Assembly (NCBI GenBank): GCA_030749225.1
Contig: JASMKO010000075.1
Span: 1-64,000, forward strand
Source of the DNA: Verrucomicrobiota bacterium
GTDB taxonomy: Bacteria; Verrucomicrobiota; Verrucomicrobiia; Limisphaerales; UBA1096
Length of the DNA: 64,000 nucleotides
Direction of reading: 5' to 3'
The notes below the pieces were generated by a model that saw only the letters and a list, made by a program, of their open reading frames with translations, ran no database searches and had not been told where the DNA came from. The position numbers were made by a program, and so were the translations under genes. This document shows, piece by piece, positions 54,001 to 60,614 of the stretch. Positions within the stretch are counted from its first letter, which is position 1, and each line of letters opens with the position of its first letter.

Positions 54001-57000
54001 GCCGCGCCGCCGGGCCATCGTCATGAGCCAGATGGCGACGCAGAAAATTCAGGCGTCCGATAACGCACCACAATTCAGCCAGGATGGCGGTGCGGTCCCG
54101 GCCGGCTACAACCTCAAGCTAACGGCGCCAGAGGGTGAGATTTACTACACGCTCAATGGCACCGACCCGCGCCGTCCGGGGGAGGTGGCCGAGACCGGCA
54201 AAACCATCCTCGCCGGTGACGCCGAAAAATGGGCGCTGGTGCCATCCGCGGACAACGGTGGCAATGCGCTGGGCAATAAATGGCGAGGCGGGTCGGAGCC
54301 GTTCGACCACGACGATTGGGACTCCGGTAATGATGGCGTCGGCTACGACCAGAACGCTGACTACGATCCGCACATCGGCCTCGACGTGGACGCCGAGATG
54401 AACGACATCAACCAGTCGGTGTTTGTGCGCATCCCGTTCAGGGTGTCGGCAGCGGAACGGAAAAAGTCCAACTTTATGGTGCTCCACATGAAGTACGACG
54501 ACGGCTTCGTCGCCTACCTCAATGGCACCCGCATCGCCAGCGCCAATGCCGCGTCCAACCCGGCCTGGAACGCCGGCGCGACCGGTCAGCACGACGATGC
54601 CTCGGCGGTGACATGGGTCAGTTTTGATGCCGGTAAGCAGATCAACAAGCTGAAGACTGGGAACAATATACTTGCCATACACGGCCTTAATTCTGGCCTG
54701 GGTAGCTCCGACATGCTTATCAACGCTGAGTTGTCGCTTGGCCAGCGCACTGGTGCCGAGATTGCTGATGGCGTGCTCAAGTACAACTCGCCGATCCGAC
54801 TCTCAGCGGACGCTATGATCCGCACCCGCACGATGCACAACGGCCAATGGAGCGCGTTGGTCGGGCATTCGTTTCAGGCCGGGCGTGCCGGGTCACCATT
54901 GCGTTTCACCGAGATCATGTACAACCCACCCGGCGGCAGCGAGTACGAGTTTGTCGAACTGCACAACAGCGGCAGTTTTGACGTCTCGCTGGGGTGGCAC
55001 CGTTTCGATGGCATCGACTTCACATTCCCTGGTGACGCCGTTATCGGCCCGGGCGAGTACCTCGTGTTGGCGTCTGATAACGATCCCGATGCGTTTAAGC
55101 TGCGCTATCCTGGCTTGGCCGTGAACGGATGGTACCGGGGTAGTCTGTCGAACAATGGCGAACGACTGGCTCTTCTTGACGTGCGTTGGCGGCGGGTGCT
55201 CGAGGTGGACTATAGCGACAGTGGCGCTTGGCCAAGCTCTGCTGACGGCGACGGCCATTCGCTCGAGTTGATCGACCTGCTCGCCGACCCCGGCGCGGCA
55301 TCGAACTGGCGGGACAGCGCAGCCAAGGCCGGCTCGCCTGGAGAAGCCGGCACGGCAGTCGACCCACCGATGGTCGTGATTAACGAAGTGCATGTGCAGT
55401 CACCGCTTTCACGTGATCCGGATTTTGTCGAGCTACGAAACCTTGGCCAAGCGGCGGTCGATCTCTCCGGCTGGACGCTGCACGACGGTGACGGCAACAC
55501 GTTTGAATTCCCCGACGGCACGGTGCTTGGCGAGGCGGGGCTGCTTGGCGTCTGGTGCGGCGACGGCGGGGGCGACGGCTTGCGCGCCGGATTTGGGCTT
55601 GGCCAAGCGGGCGACTCGGTGGCGTTGTTCGCTGCAGATGATCATCGGATTGATGCCGTGACGTTCGGCGCGATCGGCGGGTCGATTGTCCGTACGGCCA
55701 ACGGCTGGACAACGGCCAAGCCGACATTCGGTCAACCGAATCAACCTGTTCAACCGACACCCATGACCAAACTCGTCATCAATGAGTGGCTTGCTGACCC
55801 GGGTGAGGGCGGGCGCGACTGGCTGGAGTTGTACAATCCGGACGCCAAGGCCCCGGCGCTCATCTCCGGCCTTCACATTCGGGTGGACCAGCAGGTTGGC
55901 GGTCTGCATGTTATTGCGACCATCCCGCCGCGTGGCCACAGGCGCATCTGGCTTGATACTCGTTCCGGCCAGGGTCACGTCGACCTGTCACTACCGGCCG
56001 ACGGCGCCACACTCACGCTCATCACGCCGGAAGGCGTTGAGTTCGCAACCATGGATTACAAAAAGCAGCGAACCGGCGTGTCAGAAGGTCGCCAGCCCGA
56101 TGGAAGCAGCCGGACGGCGAAGTTCACCCGGGGCGCAACGCCCGGAGCGCCGAACATCATCCCTTCCTACAACGGTCCACGATTCAACGAGGTGCTGGCG
56201 TACAACCGGCAGGGCGTGTCCGACTGGGTTGAGTTGCACAATGACACCGGATCAACCGTCTCTCTGGACGGCGCCAGCCTGTCTCGGCGATCCGATGGTA
56301 TGGGCGACTGGATGTTCCCTGCTGGCACAACGATACGGAAAGGTGGGTATCTGGTGGTGCGGTTTGATGGGAGCCAACCGGCCGGGGATGACAATACTGG
56401 CGATTCACTCCCGGCAGAGGGCGGCGGCGTCTACCTGTTCGATCCCGACGGCTTTCTCGCACACTCAATCGAGTATGGCTTTCAGGTGGCCGACCAGCCG
56501 ATCGGCATGAGCGGGGGCCGTTGGAAGTTGCTGACTATCTCGACACCCGGCAAGGCGAACGCCGCCGCGGTTGCGATGGGCAACCCGCTTAATGTCGTCT
56601 TCAACGAGTGGATGGCAAAACCAGTTTTGGGTGCGGATTGGTTTGAGTTGTTCAACCCCGAAACCAAGCCGGTGGATCTCGGTGGCATGACCCTCTCTGA
56701 CGACCCCACGGCAGTGGGGCGCGACAAGTTCACCATCCCGGACCTCTCGTTCATTCGGGCGCGGGGATGGGTTAGGTGGCTGGCAGATAGCGCGTCCGGG
56801 CCGGGTCACGTGAATTTCAGTTTGCGTGGCCAGGGTGAGTTGCTGCGGCTCTATGGGAGTCAGCGCACTGCGGTCGATGATGTCGAGATTTTCAACGCTG
56901 CTGAAGGTGTATCCCGAGGTCGGCTGCCGGATGGCGCGGAGGCACTCAAGGACTTTCCGTTTACCCCGACGCCGGGTGGCGGCAACTATCTGCCCATTGC

Positions 57001-58423
57001 GGAAATTGTCATCAATGAGGTGTTGTCACACACCGACGCACCGCTCGAGGACGCCATCGAGTTATACAACACCGGCGACTTAACGGTGGACATTAGCGGC
57101 TGGCGGCTGGGCGATGTGTTCGATTCACCCACACACTATGTCATCCCCGATGGAATAACCCTTTCGCCGGGCGGTTACACGGTGATTTACGAGGGTGATT
57201 TTAGCCGGGCCGGCAACGGCTTTAGTCTCAACTCCGCACATGGCGACACAATTCACCTTGTGGCGGTCGATGAGGATGGCAAGCCAAGTGGCCTCCGTGC
57301 CGTGCAGCCGATCCCACCCATGGCCAACGGCGTCTCCGTCGGCCGCGTGACGATCAATTCAGTCACGCAGTTTGTGCCGTTGGCGAGACGCACATTTGGT
57401 GTCGATGCACCTGAATCGGTGGCGGCTTTCCGCGAGGGAACAGGTGGACTCAATACCGGACCGCTGGTCGGTCCAGTTGTCATCAGCGAAATCATGTACG
57501 AGGGCCAGCCGGAAGTTGCCGGCCTTGGGCAGGGTCAGCTCGAGTTTGTCGAGTTGCACAACTTTAGCGACCAATCCGTGCCGTTGTTTAATCCGCTTGA
57601 GCCGCAGAATACATGGCGACTGCGAGGGGGCGTGCGATTGGATATCTCGCTGGAAACGATCTTGTCGCCCGGTGGATATCTGTTGCTCACCGGTTTTGAT
57701 CCCGCTGCCGAGCCGGCAGTGGCGTCGCGGTTCCGCTCGCATTACGGTGTGCCGGATGGCGTGTCGATCATCGGGCCGTTTGACGGTCGCCTGGCCAACG
57801 ACGGCGAGACGGTGCGGTTGCTCCGGCCTGACAACACGCAAGGTCTTGGTCACGATGATGCCGGGTTTGTCCCATACCTGCCGGTGGAATCATTGTCATA
57901 TGACAACCGCGAACCTTGGCCAAGCGATGCCGACGGCACCGGACTTTCGATACAGCGCAAGGCGATTGAGAGGTTTGGTGACGATCCTGCCAACTGGCTT
58001 GCTGCTGCGCCCACCGCCGGCTGGACCAACGCCAGCTCCGAAGCCGGTGACCGCGATGCCGACGGCATGGACGACGCTTGGGAACTGGCGCACAAATTGG
58101 ATCCCGCCAACGCCGCCGACGCGGCCGCTGATGCCGATAACGACGGAGTGACCAACCTTGGTGAATTTTTGAGCGGAACCGATCCGAAGGATGCCAATAG
58201 CCGGTTCCTCATCGAGTCGATTGAAGTGCTGGAGGGAAGAGTGACGATTGCTGTGTACGTATCACCAAGTCGGCGGTATTCCATTGAATTTGCCGATGTG
58301 TTGGGCGGCGGTTGGAGCAAACTGGTCGAATTTACAACAGAAACCGACCAGCGCTTGGCCAAGGTCGAGAGCAACGCCCCGCTTGGCCAGTCCCGTTTCT
58401 ATCGAATCCGTTTGGTGGAGTAA
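51029..58423 (+). CDS. Giant secreted protein with CotH kinase and eight lamin-tail domains
   Basis: A 2464-residue exoprotein with a signal peptide (PFVLAALVAVGCVGARA). Domains in rough order: a galactose-binding-like domain (20-200), two Ig/SwmB-like domains (200-390), a lamin-tail domain (LTD, from about 397), a chitobiase-C-like domain (570-630), a CotH kinase-like domain (640-985; the catalytic-type WDAEWSFGNN near 900), a second chitobiase-C-like and galactose-binding-like pair (1030-1240), then seven more LTDs starting near 1290, 1448, 1581, 1716, 1855, 1992 and 2150 (each opening with a [V/I]x[NS]E pattern and an E-L-x-N step). The end carries a calcium-binding-type DRDADGMDD/DADNDGV repeat. 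Such proteins are common in verrucomicrobia; the CotH part may phosphorylate extracellular proteins. The palindrome occurs at 52450, 55226 and 55597, plus variants. Confidence 0.9.
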   Translation: MRMKPFVLAALVAVGCVGARAETLFEIGAKWRYYKGNDHPSGGDLEWAESDYDDSDWPSGDTPIRYGDGDGGTVLEDMRNRYSTVFFRRTFTVAKAAEVAELELLVNYDDGFVVWINGEEVLDVGGAADLSHDSFATLSHESGNFETFALANPARYLVDGNNLIAVMGFNVNLTSSDFMMDAELRSYRPDKSPPTVASIAPPPGNVSLLREVSIRFNEEVTGVDADDLWLNGDPAVELRGGKTRWTFTFAPGDFGEATLSWNPAHGIADTARPPNLMDAATAAATHRYRIVDDMPPTMANVLPPPGSTVRGLSRVRLFFSEPIRGLEAADLRVNGRAPSSIAGVAGGPWQIEFPPADNGLVTIAWVPDHGVTDMATEPNRLTAEEWHYNVDAKHDFGQVVINELLAANRDGLKDEEGQIGDWIELRNTGNTTVNLDGWSLSDEAVKPGKWVFPAVTLRPGATLVVHATGKNRRALGQALHTNFKLGVEGEYLGLFSPELPRRVADEIAPAYPEQRGDISYGRLAKGGWAWFETPTPGTGNRGTTIQGLLAPPKFSAERGVYDAQFRVHLTTDEPGSVIRYTTDYSEPTAIRGKVYSGPIPVRRTTVVRAAVFKAGMLPSRVMTHTYAYNLSKGVTSLPMMSLVTENSNLRGNTGIMETNPRNTTKRGIAWERPVSMELIYPETGETLQANAGLRVQGGNYIRGRYNPNSGPPAGKYSFRLYFRGDYGPGRLRYPFFPGLQVQDFNHIVLRAGMNDHSNPFVVDELVRRLSADMGQVSARGTFMNLYLNGKNKGYYNPTERIDRDFLNSWNGSDSEWDIIAQFGELREGDTVKWNELKAALLKNLSVPQNYAAVERLLDVNNFIDYIMLNVYANTGDWPHNNWRAARERVPGAKWRFIVWDAEWSFGNNGRSVTGNNLTSGPLAGDSDIARFYRSLQKNPEFRMRFADRVQIHYFNGGALTDENVLSRFREMKEEMSGVIRNMNTTVESTWVPRRRAIVMSQMATQKIQASDNAPQFSQDGGAVPAGYNLKLTAPEGEIYYTLNGTDPRRPGEVAETGKTILAGDAEKWALVPSADNGGNALGNKWRGGSEPFDHDDWDSGNDGVGYDQNADYDPHIGLDVDAEMNDINQSVFVRIPFRVSAAERKKSNFMVLHMKYDDGFVAYLNGTRIASANAASNPAWNAGATGQHDDASAVTWVSFDAGKQINKLKTGNNILAIHGLNSGLGSSDMLINAELSLGQRTGAEIADGVLKYNSPIRLSADAMIRTRTMHNGQWSALVGHSFQAGRAGSPLRFTEIMYNPPGGSEYEFVELHNSGSFDVSLGWHRFDGIDFTFPGDAVIGPGEYLVLASDNDPDAFKLRYPGLAVNGWYRGSLSNNGERLALLDVRWRRVLEVDYSDSGAWPSSADGDGHSLELIDLLADPGAASNWRDSAAKAGSPGEAGTAVDPPMVVINEVHVQSPLSRDPDFVELRNLGQAAVDLSGWTLHDGDGNTFEFPDGTVLGEAGLLGVWCGDGGGDGLRAGFGLGQAGDSVALFAADDHRIDAVTFGAIGGSIVRTANGWTTAKPTFGQPNQPVQPTPMTKLVINEWLADPGEGGRDWLELYNPDAKAPALISGLHIRVDQQVGGLHVIATIPPRGHRRIWLDTRSGQGHVDLSLPADGATLTLITPEGVEFATMDYKKQRTGVSEGRQPDGSSRTAKFTRGATPGAPNIIPSYNGPRFNEVLAYNRQGVSDWVELHNDTGSTVSLDGASLSRRSDGMGDWMFPAGTTIRKGGYLVVRFDGSQPAGDDNTGDSLPAEGGGVYLFDPDGFLAHSIEYGFQVADQPIGMSGGRWKLLTISTPGKANAAAVAMGNPLNVVFNEWMAKPVLGADWFELFNPETKPVDLGGMTLSDDPTAVGRDKFTIPDLSFIRARGWVRWLADSASGPGHVNFSLRGQGELLRLYGSQRTAVDDVEIFNAAEGVSRGRLPDGAEALKDFPFTPTPGGGNYLPIAEIVINEVLSHTDAPLEDAIELYNTGDLTVDISGWRLGDVFDSPTHYVIPDGITLSPGGYTVIYEGDFSRAGNGFSLNSAHGDTIHLVAVDEDGKPSGLRAVQPIPPMANGVSVGRVTINSVTQFVPLARRTFGVDAPESVAAFREGTGGLNTGPLVGPVVISEIMYEGQPEVAGLGQGQLEFVELHNFSDQSVPLFNPLEPQNTWRLRGGVRLDISLETILSPGGYLLLTGFDPAAEPAVASRFRSHYGVPDGVSIIGPFDGRLANDGETVRLLRPDNTQGLGHDDAGFVPYLPVESLSYDNREPWPSDADGTGLSIQRKAIERFGDDPANWLAAAPTAGWTNASSEAGDRDADGMDDAWELAHKLDPANAADAAADADNDGVTNLGEFLSGTDPKDANSRFLIESIEVLEGRVTIAVYVSPSRRYSIEFADVLGGGWSKLVEFTTETDQRLAKVESNAPLGQSRFYRIRLVE

Positions 58424-58478
58424 GTTTGCCTCCACCGCGGTGGAGCAACTCAAGTAAAAAACCTTCCAAATTTTAGAC

Positions 58479-58510
58479 AACGCCTATTACACAATGGATA
58501 GGCGTTTTTT
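58479..58510 (+). terminator. Intrinsic terminator after the giant gene
   Basis: AACGCCTAT (58479-58487), a 10-base loop, ATAGGCGTT (58498-58506), then TTTT. Perfect 9-bp stem, 56 bases after the stop. It insulates the BlaI operon. Confidence 0.9.
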
Positions 58511-58547
58511 ATGGTGCGTTAGCACCGCCAGTAAGTGACTTTGCCAT

Positions 58548-58576
58548 TTACTTGATTACTTTCTTTTTTCTATAAT
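58548..58576 (+). promoter_or_regulatory. Candidate promoter of the blaI-M56 operon
   Basis: A perfect -10 box TATAAT (58571-58576) in A/T-rich DNA. The best-spaced -35 (TTACTT, 58548-58553, 17-bp spacer) is poor. Transcription would begin near 58583, so both inverted repeats lie just downstream and could block the polymerase when bound. Confidence 0.5.
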
Positions 58577-58595
58577 CAAAAATTATTTTGAACAT

Positions 58596-58615
58596 ATGAC
58601 GAAAAAGGTCGTCAT
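58596..58615 (+). promoter_or_regulatory. BlaI-type operator, site 1
   Basis: ATGACGA, 6 bases, TCGTCAT: a perfect inverted repeat. BlaI/MecI repressors bind similar dyads as dimers. Its centre is exactly 30 bp from that of the second site. Confidence 0.75.
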
Positions 58616-58626
58616 AAAGGTTAACA

Positions 58627-58644
58627 TGACGAAATAAATCGTCA
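58627..58644 (+). promoter_or_regulatory. BlaI-type operator, site 2
   Basis: TGACGA, 6 bases, TCGTCA. It ends three bases before the blaI ATG at 58648, so there is no room for a ribosome-binding site at that start. The start at M5 (58660) or leaderless translation is possible. Confidence 0.75.
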
Positions 58645-58647
58645 AAC

Positions 58648-59052
58648 ATGATCGCTGCCATGGCCAAGAAATCAACAATTCCTAAACCCACCAACGCTGA
58701 GTTCAAGATACTTAGTGTCATCTGGGATCGTCAGTCAGTCACAGTCCGTGAAGTCTTCAACCATCTGAAACAGTTTGAAGAAATTGGGTACACTACTGTC
58801 TTAAAAGTCATGCAAATCATGACCGAAAAAGGGCTGCTCAAGCGAAATGCCAAGGTTAAGCCACAACTCTACACTACGGCGGTTCCTCAAGAGAAAACTC
58901 AGGGCGTTCTGCTGAATGATTTGCTTGATCGCGCTTTCAAAGGAGCAACAGGCTCAATGGTCTTACAATTACTTTCCACAAAAAAAACTTCACCAGAAGA
59001 GCTGCGTCAAATTCGGGAAATGCTCGATAAACTGGAGGATCAAAACTCATGA
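58648..59052 (+). CDS. BlaI/MecI/CopY-family transcriptional repressor
   Basis: A 134-residue winged-helix repressor. The DNA-binding half shows PTNAEFKILSVIWDRQSVTVREVFNHL and GYTTVLKVMQIMTEKGLLKR, the classic Penicillinase-R pattern. The C-terminal half (VLLNDLLDRAFKGATGSMVLQLL) is the dimerisation and protease-sensitive region. It overlaps the M56 peptidase gene by four bases, the usual pairing: the peptidase senses a signal and leads to cleavage of the repressor. Two operator dyads lie immediately upstream, so it is probably autoregulated. The operon is AT-rich and lacks the genome's palindrome. Confidence 0.93.
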   Translation: MIAAMAKKSTIPKPTNAEFKILSVIWDRQSVTVREVFNHLKQFEEIGYTTVLKVMQIMTEKGLLKRNAKVKPQLYTTAVPQEKTQGVLLNDLLDRAFKGATGSMVLQLLSTKKTSPEELRQIREMLDKLEDQNS

Positions 59053-60494
59053 TAAATTTGGAAGCTGATCTAGTTTTTGCTCTTGGCGGCGCGGTTCTTC
59101 ATTTTCTATGGCAGGGGACTGTGATCGGGCTAATTGCCGCCCTGTTGATTCGGGGATTACGTAAATCATCTTCAGAATCCAGATATGCCGTAGTACTTGG
59201 TTCGTCAGTAATTTGCTTGATTGTCTTTTTAATTACTTTTTGGGGACTAGTTAACAAAATGCCAAATACTGGTGGAGGGCTGATTGCACCTGCCACTCTG
59301 ATTCCAAGTGTGAAAAATTACTCAGGCAACATGCAGCAAATTGTTGCAACGATATGGGCGATTGGAGTTGGACTTTTGATAGCTCGACTTGCCTTCCACT
59401 GGCTTTGGTCACAGCGTTTAAGAACAAGAATGGTAGCCAATCCCGATGGTCAGTGGTTGGAAATTTTTGATGAACTTAAAGCTCAAATGGGCATTTCTAA
59501 GACTGTCAAAATACTCAAGAGTGGACTTGCCCAAACTCCAATGGTTGTGGGGTGGATTTCACCTGTGGTTCTTGTTCCGGCAGCGGCCTTCGCGTCCCTA
59601 AGCTCTGAGCAGATGAGAATGATCCTTGCACATGAATTAATGCATATTAGACGTTATGACCATTGGGTTAATCAGTTGCAGACATTAGTCGAAATCATTC
59701 TCTTTTTTCATCCAGCCGTATGGTGGTTGTCGCGTCAGATGCGAATAGAAAGGGAATACTGCTGTGATGATGCATCCTTACAAGTAGTGCCCAAACCCAA
59801 GGTACTTGCTGAAACACTGGCCCAATTGGAACTAATGAGAATCTCGAGCCCAACGAACAGCCTTGCGGCAAATGGCGGCTCACTAATGGATCGTATCACT
59901 CGGATCCTTGATAACAGGGTGAGAACTAAAAAAACAAACAAACATAATATAATGAAAATACAAACATTAGGCGTAATAGCATCGGCTGCTCTTCTTGTTG
60001 GAGGAATTACCAACCTAGATGCAAAGGACACAAAAAAAGTACAAGTATCGAAGAAGCAGCCAGCTAAAGGTAAGTTAAATTATGATGACGCCATTAAAAA
60101 AATTAAGGCAGCTGTAAAATCTGGAAAACTATCTAGAGAAGGGGCAGCCAAAAAAATAGCTGCCATGAAAAAGGAATTGGGCAGCAAGAAAAAATCTGAT
60201 CCAAAGAGTAAATATGATGCGACTGTTAGAAAGATTGATGATGCTGCTAAACTCAAAGATGCAGCTAAAGAAATAGCAGCCCTCAGAAAGGAAATAGAAG
60301 CTCTCAAAAAGGAATTGAGCAGCAAGAAAAAAGGAGATCCAAAAAGCAAATATAATGCGGCCATTAGAAAAATTAAGGCTGCTGTAGGTGCTGGAAAACT
60401 CTCCAAAGAAGATGCGGCAAAAAAAATTGCTGCCATGAAAAAGGAATGGGGTAGTAAGAAAAAAGGTAAATCAAAAAAGGGTAATCGCAAGTGA
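59049..60494 (+). CDS. M56 (BlaR1-type) membrane metallopeptidase with lysine-rich repeat domain
   Basis: A 481-residue protein. Membrane helices at about residues 10-35, 45-65 and 95-120 precede the zinc-peptidase domain with HExxH as LAHELMHIRRYDHW and the third ligand in REYCCDDASLQ. A further helix near 315-332 (TLGVIASAALLVGGI) sends the C-terminus out. BlaR1/MecR1 carry a penicillin-binding sensor there; this protein instead has about 138 residues of Lys/Ala-rich helical repeats (three units of about 45 residues, each with [YD]xAIxKIKAAVxxGKLS and KKIAAMKKE). The ligand is not known; a polyanion such as LPS, teichoic-type polymer or DNA is a guess from charge. Confidence 0.9.
   Translation: MINLEADLVFALGGAVLHFLWQGTVIGLIAALLIRGLRKSSSESRYAVVLGSSVICLIVFLITFWGLVNKMPNTGGGLIAPATLIPSVKNYSGNMQQIVATIWAIGVGLLIARLAFHWLWSQRLRTRMVANPDGQWLEIFDELKAQMGISKTVKILKSGLAQTPMVVGWISPVVLVPAAAFASLSSEQMRMILAHELMHIRRYDHWVNQLQTLVEIILFFHPAVWWLSRQMRIEREYCCDDASLQVVPKPKVLAETLAQLELMRISSPTNSLAANGGSLMDRITRILDNRVRTKKTNKHNIMKIQTLGVIASAALLVGGITNLDAKDTKKVQVSKKQPAKGKLNYDDAIKKIKAAVKSGKLSREGAAKKIAAMKKELGSKKKSDPKSKYDATVRKIDDAAKLKDAAKEIAALRKEIEALKKELSSKKKGDPKSKYNAAIRKIKAAVGAGKLSKEDAAKKIAAMKKEWGSKKKGKSKKGNRK
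60078..60467 (+). repeat. Three approx. 45-residue lysine-rich repeats in the M56 sensor region
   Basis: Repeats 1 and 3 are nearly identical in pattern (for example IKKIKAAVKSGKLSREGAAK and IRKIKAAVGAGKLSKEDAAK). The middle unit is more divergent. They are joined by KKKxDPKSKY linkers. Confidence 0.8.
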
Positions 60495-60561
60495 CATCGA
60501 TTAGGCTATTGCTGAATAGCAATGGATTGAAATTAGGACTGTTAACAAGGAACACAACAAG

Positions 60562-60590
60562 GAGGTCGGGAATTTTGCCCGGCCTCTTTT
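60562..60590 (+). terminator. Intrinsic terminator after the blaI-M56 operon
   Basis: GAGGTCGGG (60562-60570) pairs with CCCGGCCTC (60578-60586) with one G-T pair, then TTTT. The facing gene ends 25 bases away. Confidence 0.85.
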
Positions 60591-60614
60591 ATATCGTTTT
60601 ATCGGAAGTCCTCT

